Shown here piece after piece: positions 1 to 9,296 of a stretch of DNA of 64,000 nucleotides. The position numbers and the translations under genes are program-made. The DNA lies in the NCBI RefSeq assembly GCF_011300215.1, contig NZ_CP049866.1, forward strand, positions 1,984,001-2,048,000, written 5' to 3'. This DNA comes from Nocardioides piscis. Lineage in GTDB: Bacteria; Actinomycetota; Actinomycetes; Propionibacteriales; Nocardioidaceae. Below the pieces are notes generated by a model, which was not told the origin of the DNA, did not search any database, and saw only the letters and a list, made by a program, of their open reading frames with translations. Position 1 is the first letter of the stretch. Each line of letters opens with the position of its first letter.

Positions 1-22
1 CTGTCAGGAGACCGGGAGTCAT
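1..22 (-). CDS. Start of next Tad-operon gene, cut by window edge
   Basis: An ATG overlaps the TGA stop of the TadB-like gene in an ATGA junction, the spacing used throughout this operon. Only the first seven codons (M-T-P-G-L-L-T) are visible, so no domain can be read. By synteny with Flp/Tad pilus operons the next gene is usually a second TadB-type membrane protein, TadC. That identity is inferred from position only. Confidence 0.4.
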
Positions 23-876
23 GCCGCATCACCCGTCCGAGCGATCCGAGCTCCGAGGAATCTGGGCAACTCCCGGCCGATCGCCATCCGTTTCATCCAC
101 ACGAGCAAACTGATGTACGCCGCAAGAAGTCCGACGAGAATCACCTGGCCAAACGGGCTTCGGTACGGCTCAACGTACGTCCCGGATACTGCGAGCACGA
201 CGAGGACGCTGGCGCTGATGATCGTCACCCACCGCGCTGTCGCACGGGGCTTGGCTCGATCGGCCTCGACCTGCCGCCGAGCGCGAACGTCAGCTGCCAC
301 CGACTCCGCGAGGCCGTCGAGCACGCTGGCCAGGCCCGCCCCGCGACGTCGAGCGCCGAGGATCAGGTTGGCGGCAACGAGGTCCCCGGTGGAGTCGTCC
401 AGTTCGTCGGCGAAAGCGCGGAGGGCCTGTTCTGTCGACCAACGCGCCCGGAGCCGTGCCACGAGCCGTGTCACCTCGGGCGCGATTGCAGCGGGAGTGG
501 ATCGCAGCGTTGCGACCAACGCCTGCTCAAGTCCGACACCGACCGTGAGGACGCCCGCGAGCGACCGGGTCCATTCCTCCATCGCTTCGAGTCGCCCGAT
601 CCGCGTCTGAGCTGGGCCAGACGACAGCAGAGCGGGAAGGCCGACGAATGCGATCGGGACGAGCAAGAGCGCCATCGCCCAGCCCGTCACCATGACAGCG
701 ATCAGTCCGGTGATGGCTCCTGCGGCCAGAAGCCATTGGGTCTGCCTCGGTAGCGGCTTCAAGTGGCGTTTGCGTGGCGGTCGCTGCACGACTTCTGACG
801 GCGTCAGGCCGACGACGAGTGCGATCACTCCGCCGACGATCAACGCACCTGCGAGAGCCGGGACGAGGACGATCAT
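19..876 (-). CDS. tadB: TadB-like type II secretion F-family membrane protein
   Basis: Inner-membrane platform protein of a Flp/Tad-type pilus or secretion machine, working with the TadA ATPase. The protein is about 285 residues. An N-terminal TM segment begins right at the start (MIVLVPALAGALIVGG), a hydrophobic pair lies near residues 48-85, and two TM helices lie at the C-terminus. Between them is a soluble segment with the T2SSF look (SLAGVLTVGVGLEQAL, then GARRRGAGLASVLDGLAE). The ATG at 876 overlaps the tadA stop by 4 bases and begins at the first TM helix, so it is preferred over an upstream in-frame extension that is arginine-rich and non-homologous. Family membership is clear; the actual substrate (pilin or conjugative pilus) is not visible. 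Confidence 0.85.
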   Translation of the reverse strand: MIVLVPALAGALIVGGVIALVVGLTPSEVVQRPPRKRHLKPLPRQTQWLLAAGAITGLIAVMVTGWAMALLLVPIAFVGLPALLSSGPAQTRIGRLEAMEEWTRSLAGVLTVGVGLEQALVATLRSTPAAIAPEVTRLVARLRARWSTEQALRAFADELDDSTGDLVAANLILGARRRGAGLASVLDGLAESVAADVRARRQVEADRAKPRATARWVTIISASVLVVLAVSGTYVEPYRSPFGQVILVGLLAAYISLLVWMKRMAIGRELPRFLGARIARTGDAA

Positions 877-2342
877 GACGTGCGTCCTTGCTGGAGCAGG
901 TAGCCAGAGAGGTCGAAGCCGTGCACGGTGAGCGCCCGGTAGGCGTCGGGCAGAACATTCGGGGCGGCCACTCCGTTGGCGTCTGGCGAGAAGACGTGAG
1001 TCGTGGCGTAGCCGGTCTCTTTCTCGCCAGGATCGAGAGCGATGATCTCGGCCACCCGTCGCTGACGTGTCGGTCCGGCCGGACCAGTGGTCGTCTGGAG
1101 GTCGAGGTGGACGATGATGTCGACGGTCGCCGCGAGCTTGCTGGTGGCGAGTGCCTGAGTGACGTGAGATCCCGCCTCCATGGCGCATGTCACGAGCTTG
1201 CGGACAGCTGCGGCGGCATCTGAGGCGTGTGTTGTCGAAATGGAGCCGGTGCCGGACTCCATCGCCTTGATCATCGCCCAGATCTCCTTGCCCCGAACCT
1301 CGCCGACGATCTGGCGCGCGAGGTTGAACCGGAAGGAGTCGACGAGGGCTTCGTCGAGCGTGAACTCGCCCGCCTGCCGTCCGTCGGCACCGCGCTCGCC
1401 GGAGCCCGGCCTGGCTTCCCAGGGGTGCACGATTCGGTGCCGATCGGGCAGCTCGTGGAGGTGGAGCTCGTACTCGGTCTCGAACGTGCCGATCGCCTCA
1501 AGCGGGTCGATCTCGGCGCACAGAGCGCGCACGAGAGTGGTCTTGCCTGCTCCCTGACACCCCGAGACGACGATGCTCCGACGTGCCTTCACTGCGGCCG
1601 ACAGGAAGGAAGCGGCCACCGGCGTCAGCGTCTGACGATCGACGAGGTCCTCGAGCCTGACTTCCATGAGTCGGTGGCGGCGGATGACGACGGAGGGTCG
1701 AGGTGTGACCCAGGCCGCAGCTGCGAGCCGGGATCCGCCGTCCAGCCGCATGTGTAGGCGAGGCTGTGCCTCCGAGAAGCCGCGTGCGTTCACCTCGCTG
1801 CGAGAGGCGAGGAAGACCAGAAAGTCGATCAGGTCCTCGTCGGAGTCGGCGACCGCGGGACCTTCGAGCAGCGAACCGTCGATCAGTTCGAGCAGTACGC
1901 GGTCGTGGCCGGTGATGATGATGTTCTCGATGCGGTCGTCGTCGACGAGCGGTTGGAGGCGACCGAGCCGAAAGAGGGAGTCGAACACCGCGTGGGCCAG
2001 GCGGGACTGTTCAGCCGCTGACATCGACGCGGAGCCGGCATTCACCCGGTCGACCATGGCCGTGTCGATGAGCTCCAGGACGATGGCACGTCCGAGTTCC
2101 TGCTGGCCGGTCTTGTCGAGGCGACCGCGGTCAGCCGCGACTGCCTGACTGAGTTGGTCTGAGGCCTTCGCGCGCAGGGAAGCGACCACCTGCCAATCGA
2201 CGCCCTTGGCGGCTTGCGGGGGCGCGACTGGCATCCGCAACACGGACCCGACGTGGCGCGGCGTTGCAGCATCGACGTCGGCTGCCGGCTGGGCGAACAG
2301 CGGCAGGGACTTTGGATCGTCCACGAACCGCCCGGAAGTCAT
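873..2342 (-). CDS. tadA: TadA/CpaF-type secretion ATPase
   Basis: Cytoplasmic hexameric ATPase that powers pilin assembly in Tad/type II/type IV-like systems. The 489-residue protein has Walker A GCQGAGKTT at residues 261-269 and a Walker B-like GEVRGKE at 347-353. A His-box-like TTHASDA follows at 370-376. The N-terminal domain carries the CpaF-type nucleotide-sensing part (RLQPLVDDDRIENIIITG). It overlaps the upstream ParA-like gene and the downstream tadB by 4 bases each, so the genes are translationally coupled. Length and motif order match the CpaF family well. Confidence 0.92.
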   Translation of the reverse strand: MTSGRFVDDPKSLPLFAQPAADVDAATPRHVGSVLRMPVAPPQAAKGVDWQVVASLRAKASDQLSQAVAADRGRLDKTGQQELGRAIVLELIDTAMVDRVNAGSASMSAAEQSRLAHAVFDSLFRLGRLQPLVDDDRIENIIITGHDRVLLELIDGSLLEGPAVADSDEDLIDFLVFLASRSEVNARGFSEAQPRLHMRLDGGSRLAAAAWVTPRPSVVIRRHRLMEVRLEDLVDRQTLTPVAASFLSAAVKARRSIVVSGCQGAGKTTLVRALCAEIDPLEAIGTFETEYELHLHELPDRHRIVHPWEARPGSGERGADGRQAGEFTLDEALVDSFRFNLARQIVGEVRGKEIWAMIKAMESGTGSISTTHASDAAAAVRKLVTCAMEAGSHVTQALATSKLAATVDIIVHLDLQTTTGPAGPTRQRRVAEIIALDPGEKETGYATTHVFSPDANGVAAPNVLPDAYRALTVHGFDLSGYLLQQGRTS

Positions 2343-3106
2343 GAGTTCACCTGCGCGAGGAGTGCCGTGCGCCGTCGCTGGATGACTCCATGGATCGCCT
2401 CGATGCTGGCCCGGATGCTTCTCACGTACGGGGCCGTGTCGAAGTGCTTGGGCTGCTGAGATCCGCGGTGAAAGACCGCAGAGCCCTCGGCGTCGTCGGC
2501 GATGCTGGCAACCACAGGCTGACCCACGACCGAGCTCACCTCGGTGGCGCCATACGGCTTGCCTTCGCCGATCAGGAGGATGCCTGCCTGCCGCAGATCA
2601 CCTGCTGGTCGAGCAATCGCGTCTGCCCACGTCCGCGCTGCGGAGAGCGCCGGGAGGTTGGTGCGAGTAACCAACAGAGTCAGGTCCGCTGTGTCCATGA
2701 GTGCCTCCGGGGAGCCCGACAGTCCAAGCCGACCGGCGTCGATGACGACGTCCTGCCCGTTCTCCTCGAGCTGGCCCAGGGTCTCGGCTAGCGGTGTCCA
2801 CACATCACGTAGCGCGGCCGCCTGGGTGCGGGAGCGCGTGCCGGCCAGCAGGCTGACGTGCGTGTCGGGAATCAGTCCGATTGCCTCCCTGAGCGCGTCG
2901 GATGGCGGTAGCGCCGAGAGTGCGAGTTCGACGATGCCCACGTCGTACTCGCGGGTTCCTCGGAAGTAGCCGGCCAGGATGGCGGAACCGCCCGTCGGGT
3001 CGGCCTCGACCAATACCACCGGACGCGGCCAGAGGAACGCCAGGGCCACCGCGGTGGTGGTCACGCCGGGCGAGCCGGACGCGGACGTGAGAGCGATGAC
3101 AGCCAT
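2339..3106 (-). CDS. CpaE/MinD-like P-loop ATPase of the Tad operon
   Basis: A ParA/MinD-family ATPase, the usual localisation factor for Tad machines. A deviant Walker A (SASGSPGVTTTAVALA) occupies residues 8-23, followed by VVLVEADPTGG, the switch-like strand seen in CpaE proteins. At 255 residues it lacks the N-terminal receiver-like domain of longer CpaE homologues. The signature lysine usually found early in ParA P-loops is replaced (SGSPGVTT), as in several actinobacterial CpaE-like proteins. It is coupled by a 4-base overlap to tadA and abuts the SAF-domain gene upstream. Confidence 0.78.
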   Translation of the reverse strand: MAVIALTSASGSPGVTTTAVALAFLWPRPVVLVEADPTGGSAILAGYFRGTREYDVGIVELALSALPPSDALREAIGLIPDTHVSLLAGTRSRTQAAALRDVWTPLAETLGQLEENGQDVVIDAGRLGLSGSPEALMDTADLTLLVTRTNLPALSAARTWADAIARPAGDLRQAGILLIGEGKPYGATEVSSVVGQPVVASIADDAEGSAVFHRGSQQPKHFDTAPYVRSIRASIEAIHGVIQRRRTALLAQVNS

Positions 3107-3777
3107 CAGCGGTCCCGGGAGTCCAGAACCAGAGCCACACGACCTGTGGCGACCCGAGCCGCCAGCACTGCCGCGTCCTCGTGGCGAACGAGCAGGTCAA
3201 CGACGGTCTCGCCCGTCTCCTCGTTGACATGCACGGCGACTACCTCGGCCTCGCTGTACTCCGGAGTGCCGCCTGGTGCATCGCCGTCCTGGGCTGGTGT
3301 GACAACGACCCTGACGTGATCGCCCGAGTGCAACGCCGACCCGGGCGCCTGGGCCGATGTGAGTGCAACACCCACGACAGACTGGCCAGTCGGAGGCAGA
3401 GATGCGTTCGAGAAAGAGCCGGGAGTCAGCGCCGATCCGCTCGCAATATCGAAGGTCGCGCGTTGGCCGACCACAGACTCGAACCTGTCCGCTGACACCG
3501 GGGTGAGGGCCGGGTCGGAACTGAGGCGCACCGTCGTCAGATCGTTCTCGTCGATGACTGAGCCGCGCTCGATGTCCGTCCGTGCAACGAGGACTTCCTG
3601 ACTGTTGGTCGTCGCCGACCAGGTCCAGCCTGCGACCACCGCACCCAGACAGATGGCGACGATCGCGATCGCGACCATCCCGGGCTTCCGTCGAAGTTTT
3701 GGAGGCGGGGCGATCCCGCCGTCAGTCGCTTGCGGTTCGCGGCCGATGGTCTTGTCGTCCCGAATGGATGTCGTCAT
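3106..3777 (-). CDS. SAF-domain membrane protein (CpaB-like)
   Basis: A 223-residue single-pass protein: a basic N-terminus, one TM helix at about residues 34-54 (MVAIAIVAICLGAVVAGWTW), then an extracytoplasmic SAF domain (VLVARTDIERGSVIDENDLTTV). SAF domains are typical of CpaB/RcpC, the outer assembly protein of Flp pili. It sits directly upstream of the ParA-like ATPase gene in the same operon, which supports a pilus-assembly role. It is shorter than classical CpaB, so it may be a minimal actinobacterial version. Confidence 0.72.
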   Translation of the reverse strand: MTTSIRDDKTIGREPQATDGGIAPPPKLRRKPGMVAIAIVAICLGAVVAGWTWSATTNSQEVLVARTDIERGSVIDENDLTTVRLSSDPALTPVSADRFESVVGQRATFDIASGSALTPGSFSNASLPPTGQSVVGVALTSAQAPGSALHSGDHVRVVVTPAQDGDAPGGTPEYSEAEVVAVHVNEETGETVVDLLVRHEDAAVLAARVATGRVALVLDSRDR

Positions 3778-3810
3778 GGGTCCCTCGCTTGTCCTCCCCG
3801 CGCAGGTCGC

Positions 3811-4770
3811 TCAGTTCACGAGCACCTGCGCCTCTCCGATGGAGATCTCGACAGCACGGGTCAGGCCGTTCAGTCGGATCGTTCCGGTCTGCCCGGCGCC
3901 GGCCCAGGTGATGACCCAGTCCGAGGTGGCCGTGACGGTGTACTTGTCGCCGGGCTTGCCGGCGCTCGACTTCTGATATGTGTGGCCACACGTCGGTGAC
4001 GACTCGTCGTCGTACTCGGCCTTGTAGGGCGTTCCGGGCCCGTTGCAGGTGACCGTGGTGCCGTCGCCCATGTCCCACGTGACGCGATGGAGACGAGCGG
4101 TCGCGGTAACCGTGATTCCGCCGGCGGATGCCGAGGCGCTCATGGGCCCGACCGTGTGACTGTCGGGGTTTGCTGCCCACATCCAGACGGGCATGCCGAC
4201 GATGCCGATGCTGCCGGGTCCGGGCTTCGGGGCGATGCCGATGTTGATCGCCGACAGGTTCATCTGGTCGATTGCGAGAGTCGCGACCTCACGCGGGCTG
4301 GGTCCTGCGCCTGAGTTCGGCGGAGGGTCGGCGGACCAGATGTAGATGTCGATGTCGGTCTGCGGTTGGTAGCACCTATACACGGCGCCATCGCCCGGCT
4401 CGTGTCCTTGCCACGCTGGATCGCCCGCAGGCGGCTGTGGATCGACCAACTGGATGTAGCAGTTGTAGCTGTTGGACCAGTAGCCGTACTCGCTCGAACA
4501 CGGCACCGGCCCCGGCGGCGGCTTGTGGATGTTCTGAGCCGTCCCGTCCCAGTAGCAGGCCTGCCCGGACCCTGTGTCCTTCGGCCCGTCGTCTCCCGGA
4601 TCGCCCGGCTGGCCGGGACTCCCGGGAACCTCGATCCAGATCAGGCAGACGCCAGTTTCCGGGTCAGTGACCTGGCAGACCGTGTCGGCGGCTGCTGGCG
4701 ACCCAACGCTGAGGAGGAAGCTCGCGACGGCGAGCGGCAGGAGGACGGCATCGGTGATCAGGCGTCGCAT
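3811..4770 (-). CDS. Secreted hypothetical protein of the Tad operon
   Basis: I recognise no named family. The predicted product of about 319 residues starts with a Sec signal peptide (basic MRR, hydrophobic stretch, A-A-A cleavage region at about residues 25-30). It is followed by a short Gly-Pro-rich linker (GSPGQPGDPGDDGP) and a C-terminal beta-rich part with PKD/Ig-like wording (VTWDMGDGTTVTCNGPGTPY). Many cysteines in the mature part suggest disulfides. Starting at ATG 4770 gives the signal peptide at the N-terminus and a 13-base overlap with the upstream lipoprotein gene; a longer in-frame reading would place arginine-rich sequence first. It is probably a surface component of the pilus-like machine, inferred from position. 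Confidence 0.7.
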   Translation of the reverse strand: MRRLITDAVLLPLAVASFLLSVGSPAAADTVCQVTDPETGVCLIWIEVPGSPGQPGDPGDDGPKDTGSGQACYWDGTAQNIHKPPPGPVPCSSEYGYWSNSYNCYIQLVDPQPPAGDPAWQGHEPGDGAVYRCYQPQTDIDIYIWSADPPPNSGAGPSPREVATLAIDQMNLSAINIGIAPKPGPGSIGIVGMPVWMWAANPDSHTVGPMSASASAGGITVTATARLHRVTWDMGDGTTVTCNGPGTPYKAEYDDESSPTCGHTYQKSSAGKPGDKYTVTATSDWVITWAGAGQTGTIRLNGLTRAVEISIGEAQVLVN

Positions 4771-5372
4771 GGCGTTCGCTCGATGTCCTGGCTGGCGGCA
4801 ACACGCCACGCACCATCGGGATCGGAGTCCCACTGATAGTTCGCGACCGAGTAGCGGATCCATCCCGTGTCCGGTCGTTCCGGAGCTACGACGGACTTGC
4901 CGTCCGCGTCGAGTACGTCGACGCCGCTGACGTCGAAGCACACATCGATCTGCACGGTCGGGACCTTGCCGGCCTGCGGATCCGAGTTGTCGAGGTTGAC
5001 CGACTGGACCTGAAGCTCGACCACCTTCGTCTCGCCGGTCTGGTGCAGGCCTTGCTTGCGCTCCCGCTTGAAGAGTGTCTGCTGCGTCGTCAGCTCGGTG
5101 CTGATCGCCACTGACTTCAGCCTCGACAGCGGCTGGGTCGGGTCACGCCGGAGCTGGTTCCGGATCGCGTAGTAGTCGTTCACCGTCGCAGTCGCTGCCG
5201 CTGTCGCGGACTCCGAGGGGGACGTGGGCGTCGCGCTGCTGGAGGAAGGGCTCGACGCCGGCGGATTGGAACGCGGGTCGGTCGGATCGCCATCGTCATC
5301 CGCACACGACGTCCCTGCGACCAGCAGCAGTACCGCGGTCGCGAGTGAGAGTGCTCCTCGTGAGTTCGTCAT
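4758..5372 (-). CDS. Putative secreted lipoprotein, first gene of Tad operon
   Basis: A 204-residue protein with an N-terminal hydrophobic stretch ending in AGTSC (Cys about residue 24), which fits a lipoprotein signal. A Pro/Ser/Thr-rich spacer follows, then a compact C-terminal domain of alternating beta segments ending in W-R-V-A. The domain resembles the NTF2-like secreted domains common in actinobacteria, but I cannot name it firmly. It is the first gene of the minus-strand operon and diverges from the relaxase gene. The intergenic region between them may hold both promoters. Confidence 0.65.
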   Translation of the reverse strand: MTNSRGALSLATAVLLLVAGTSCADDDGDPTDPRSNPPASSPSSSSATPTSPSESATAAATATVNDYYAIRNQLRRDPTQPLSRLKSVAISTELTTQQTLFKRERKQGLHQTGETKVVELQVQSVNLDNSDPQAGKVPTVQIDVCFDVSGVDVLDADGKSVVAPERPDTGWIRYSVANYQWDSDPDGAWRVAASQDIERTPCDA

Positions 5373-5706
5373 GGCCGAGTCCCTGCGAAACTCCCCGAGA
5401 TTCCCCCGAGGAAGTTCAAACGGCGTCCGGCCAGCGGTCCGACGCGAACGCCGATCAGTCCTATTGAGTCACGACAAATGGTCCCTGCGCAACCGTTGCT
5501 CATCCGAGGCTCCTTTCCAAGTCGAGTGCCCGTCACCCTGCAGGTGTCGAAGGCCGCCCGTCCTGCAGCCACGCCGACCTCGATTTCGTCCTACACCTCT
5601 TGCAGAACGAGGCCCGGCCGGCTCCGCCGTCAACTGTGGACGAACACCCGCTGCTGGCGGGTTGTGGACCTGAACCGACACCTCCTGGTCGAGGAGGTGA
5701 GGCGCG
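5373..5706. other. Divergent intergenic region between pilus operon and relaxase
   Basis: About 330 bases with no convincing gene. It should contain the promoters of both divergent operons. Near its right end is a 6-bp inverted repeat (ACCCGC, loop TGCTG, GCGGGT). A strong Shine-Dalgarno (GAGGAGGTGAGG) precedes the relaxase GTG. Sites next to relaxase genes often hold the origin of transfer, so this is where I would look for oriT, but no known nick site was recognised. Confidence 0.4.
5646..5662. repeat. Small inverted repeat upstream of relaxase, possible oriT element
   Basis: ACCCGC and GCGGGT are separated by five bases, about 45 bases before the relaxase start. Such short hairpins often flank nick sites of MobF relaxases. 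The same position could equally serve an operator. The repeat itself is seen; the function is a guess. Confidence 0.25.
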
Positions 5707-8700
5707 GTGACTGTCTCCCTGCGCGTGATGTCAGCCGGCTCCGGCTACCAGTACCTGCTCAGGAGCGTGGCCGCCGGTGACGGCAACAGGCAGCTCTCAA
5801 CGCCTCTCACGAGGTACTACACCGAGGCGGGTACGCCGCCCGGCCGCTGGCTCGGGTCGGGACTCCACGCGCTCGGCAATGGGGAGATCCGCCACGGCGA
5901 TGTCGTGGGCGAGCAGCAGCTCGCGTTGCTTCTGGGTACGGGCAGCGATCCGGTGACTGGCCAGCCGCTCGGACGCGCGTTTCCAGTGCACGACGCGAAG
6001 GCCGATGAGTACGGCTCCAATGCTCGGCTCTCCGCCCGCAGGGCCGTCGCCGGGTACGACCTGACGTTCAGCGTCCCGAAGTCGGTGTCGGCTCTCTGGG
6101 GCGTGGCAGATGAGGGCACCCAAGCCTTGATCGTCGAGGCTCATCACCGCGCGGTGGCCGACGTCATGGATCTTGTCGAGCGCGAGGTCGCCGCCACCCG
6201 TCGAGGCGTCAGCGCGGGCAGCGGCGCCGTCGCCCAAGCCGACGTGGTCGGTGTGATCGCGACCGCCTTCGACCACTGGGACTCACGTCTCGGCGACCCG
6301 CAGCTCCACACTCACGTCGTCGTCTCGAACAAGGTCCGGACGACCGAGGACGGGCGGTGGCGCAGCCTGGACGGGCGCCCCCTCCACGCGTCGGTCGTCG
6401 CCCTGTCGGAGCATTACAACGCTGTGCTGGCTGACCGGCTCACACGCGCATTCGGAGTCGAGTGGGAACAGCGAACCCGCGGCGACAACCGGTCGTCCTC
6501 CTGGGAACTGGTGCCTGTGCCGGACGAACTGGTCCACGAGTTCTCCTCCCGATCACGCGGCATCGAACTGGAGACTGACCGCCTCGTCGAGGCGTACGTC
6601 CGCGAGCACGGAGGGCGCCCGTCCTCCGCCGCCATCATCCGGTTCAGAGCCATGGCGACTCTGTCGACGCGGCCCGAGAAGACCATCCGATCCCTGGCGG
6701 ATCTCACGGAGGAGTGGCGAGGACGGGCGGGTCAGATCCTTGGGACGGGCGCCCCCCAATGGGCGCGCCGGGTCACAGGACCGACGGGCGCCCGTCCTCA
6801 TCCCGCAGGGCTACTGCGCGCCGATGACATCCCGCAGGAGGCAGTCGACGAGGTCGCCGTGGCAGTCGTCGGATCCGTCAGCGAGAAACGGTCGACCTGG
6901 CGTCACTGGAACCTCTGGGCTGAGGCCTCACGCCAGACGATGGGATGGAGATTCCAGAGCGCCGACGACCGCGAGCATGTCGTCGGGCTGATCGTCGCCG
7001 AGGCCAAGGACCGGTCGGTCATGCTGACCCCACCCGATCTCGCGCCGGTTCCGGAGATGTTCCGCCGCACGGACGGCACCTCGCGATTCCGGCCGCACCA
7101 CTCGACCACGTACTCGTCGGCGGATCTGCTGGCCGCCGAGGACAGGCTCCTCGAACTGAGCCGCTTCACGGACGCGCCCTTTGTCGGCGCCGATCGAGTC
7201 GCCCGAGCCGCTCCCACGGAGGACGGTCAACACCCTCTCAGCGAGAGCCAGGCCGACGCTCTCGCGAAGGTCAGCACCTCTGGGCGTCAACTCGACTTAC
7301 TCGTTGGCCCGGCCGGTGCGGGGAAGACCACGGCCATGCACGCTCTCCAACGGGCCTGGCGCGCCGAGCACGGGCGCGACAGCGTCCTCGGTCTCGCGCC
7401 GAGCGCGGTGGCAGCCCAGGTCCTGGCTGAAGACCTCGGCATCGAATGCGAGAACACCGCCAAGTGGCTACATGAGTACGACCGCGGGCGAGTCGGATTG
7501 CACGCCGGCCAACTCGTGATCATCGACGAGGCGACCCTCGCCGGCACCCTGACGCTTGACCGGATCAGCCGAACCGCGGCCGAGGCTGGCGCCAAGGTGC
7601 TGCTGGTCGGCGACTGGGCCCAACTCCAGTCGGTCGACGCCGGCGGTGCCTTCTCGCTGCTCGTCAGCGAACGGCCGGATGTCGCCGAACTGACCGACGT
7701 GCATCGGTTCGTCAGCGAGTGGGAGCGCGAGGCGTCGCTCGATCTCCGCTTCGGACGCAGCGAGGTCATCGGCGTGTACGCCGAACATGACCGTCTGAAG
7801 GAAGGAACGACGGATGAGATGACGGACGCCGCGTACGCCGCCTGGCGCGCCGACACCAGGTCCGGCCGATCCAGCGTGCTCGTCACGGAGGCAGCGCGGT
7901 CCGTCCTCGAGCTCAACAAGCGGGCCCGGGCCGAGCGGATCCTCGACGGCGACACTCGGGCCAGCACCGAGGTCCGGCTCGTCGACGGAAGCCACGCCTC
8001 GGAAGGCGACCTCATCATCACCCGACGCAATGACCGGCGGCTCAAGCCGCTGCGAGGCGGCTGGGTCCGAAATGGCGACCGGTGGCAGATTCTGAGTGTC
8101 GGTAGGGACGGCTCCGCCGAGGTGCGCAGGGTCTCCGGCACCGGACACGGCACCGTCAGGCTGCCAGCGTCGTACGTCGCCGAACACGTCGACCTCGGGT
8201 ACGCCGTCACCGCTCATCGCGCCCAGGGCATAACGGTCGATACCTCACATGTCGTCGTCGCCGGCAACACCACTCGCGAGAACCTCTACGTCTCGATGAC
8301 CCGGGGGCGCGAGTGCAACACCGCGTACGTCGCGCTCGACCAACCGGACGACAGCCACGCCGCTCCCGAGCCCGACGAGGTGACTGCCCGAACGGTTATC
8401 TACGGCGTCCTCCAACACTCGGGTGTTGAGTTGTCCGCCCATCAAACGATCCGTACTGAGCAGGATGCCTGGAGCTCGATCGCCCAGTTGGCCGCTGAGT
8501 ACGAAACCATCGCGGCCGCCGCTCAACGAGACCGTTGGGTCGAACTGCTCGATCGCTCGGGACTCACGCGCCAACAGGTTGACGACGTCGTCCAGTCGGA
8601 CTCCTTCGGTCCACTGACGGCCGAGCTTCGACGAGCCGAGGCGAACCACTACGACCTCGACCTCGTCCTGCCGTCGGTTGTCGGGAGGCGGGGCTTCGGT

Positions 8701-9189
8701 GATGCCGTCGACGTCGGCGCCGTCCTCATGAGTCGCATCAGCCACGAGACCGGGCGTGCCCGTCGCGGGAAGCGCAGCGCCGAGCCCAACCTCATCGCCG
8801 GGCTGGTCCCGGCGACCGACGGTCCGATGGCGAGGGACATGGCGGACGCGCTGCGAGAGCGAGCTCACCTCATCGAGGATCGAGCACTTGCGCTCGCCGC
8901 ATCTGCGGTCGAAACCGATGCAGGATGGCTCAAGCGGCTCGGCGCGGCACCCGAGGACGACGCTGAGCGGCGGCGGTGGATGCGTGAGGTCGCGACTGTC
9001 GCCGCTTACCGCGACCGCTACGGGATCTCTGCTCGAAGGGCGCTCGGCGAAGAACCCGCGACGATGGCCCAACGCCGTGACGCCGGTCGAGCTGAACAAG
9101 CCATTCGCCGGGCACGGTCCACCTCGAAGGCTGAGGCCGCCAAGATCGATCACAACAGGGTGCTCCGACGCGCCGCTTCGATCGCGTAG
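5707..9189 (+). CDS. MobF-family conjugative relaxase-helicase (TrwC/TraI-like)
   Basis: Nicks DNA at oriT and unwinds the transferred strand during conjugation. The 1160-residue protein has an N-terminal TrwC relaxase domain with candidate catalytic tyrosines in RYYTE (about residues 36-40). The three-histidine metal site is seen in FDHWDSRLGDPQLHTH (188-203). A RecD-like helicase follows, with Walker A GPAGAGKTT near 533 and Walker B VIIDEATL near 604. The late motifs are TAHRAQG near 835 and ENLYVSMTRGRE near 858. The GTG start has a good Shine-Dalgarno 9 bases upstream. It diverges from the pilus operon, so transfer DNA processing and a pilus-like machine sit back to back. No coupling protein or VirB-type genes are in the window. 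Confidence 0.93.
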   Translation: MTVSLRVMSAGSGYQYLLRSVAAGDGNRQLSTPLTRYYTEAGTPPGRWLGSGLHALGNGEIRHGDVVGEQQLALLLGTGSDPVTGQPLGRAFPVHDAKADEYGSNARLSARRAVAGYDLTFSVPKSVSALWGVADEGTQALIVEAHHRAVADVMDLVEREVAATRRGVSAGSGAVAQADVVGVIATAFDHWDSRLGDPQLHTHVVVSNKVRTTEDGRWRSLDGRPLHASVVALSEHYNAVLADRLTRAFGVEWEQRTRGDNRSSSWELVPVPDELVHEFSSRSRGIELETDRLVEAYVREHGGRPSSAAIIRFRAMATLSTRPEKTIRSLADLTEEWRGRAGQILGTGAPQWARRVTGPTGARPHPAGLLRADDIPQEAVDEVAVAVVGSVSEKRSTWRHWNLWAEASRQTMGWRFQSADDREHVVGLIVAEAKDRSVMLTPPDLAPVPEMFRRTDGTSRFRPHHSTTYSSADLLAAEDRLLELSRFTDAPFVGADRVARAAPTEDGQHPLSESQADALAKVSTSGRQLDLLVGPAGAGKTTAMHALQRAWRAEHGRDSVLGLAPSAVAAQVLAEDLGIECENTAKWLHEYDRGRVGLHAGQLVIIDEATLAGTLTLDRISRTAAEAGAKVLLVGDWAQLQSVDAGGAFSLLVSERPDVAELTDVHRFVSEWEREASLDLRFGRSEVIGVYAEHDRLKEGTTDEMTDAAYAAWRADTRSGRSSVLVTEAARSVLELNKRARAERILDGDTRASTEVRLVDGSHASEGDLIITRRNDRRLKPLRGGWVRNGDRWQILSVGRDGSAEVRRVSGTGHGTVRLPASYVAEHVDLGYAVTAHRAQGITVDTSHVVVAGNTTRENLYVSMTRGRECNTAYVALDQPDDSHAAPEPDEVTARTVIYGVLQHSGVELSAHQTIRTEQDAWSSIAQLAAEYETIAAAAQRDRWVELLDRSGLTRQQVDDVVQSDSFGPLTAELRRAEANHYDLDLVLPSVVGRRGFGDAVDVGAVLMSRISHETGRARRGKRSAEPNLIAGLVPATDGPMARDMADALRERAHLIEDRALALAASAVETDAGWLKRLGAAPEDDAERRRWMREVATVAAYRDRYGISARRALGEEPATMAQRRDAGRAEQAIRRARSTSKAEAAKIDHNRVLRRAASIA

Positions 9190-9296
9190 GTCCACAGGTC
9201 GGCGTTGGTCGCGGTTATCCACCACTCCGCCCACAGCCAGTCCCGGCCGCGTCGGGCAGTACCACGTTCGGTCACACGAACCGAAGGGAGAACCCA

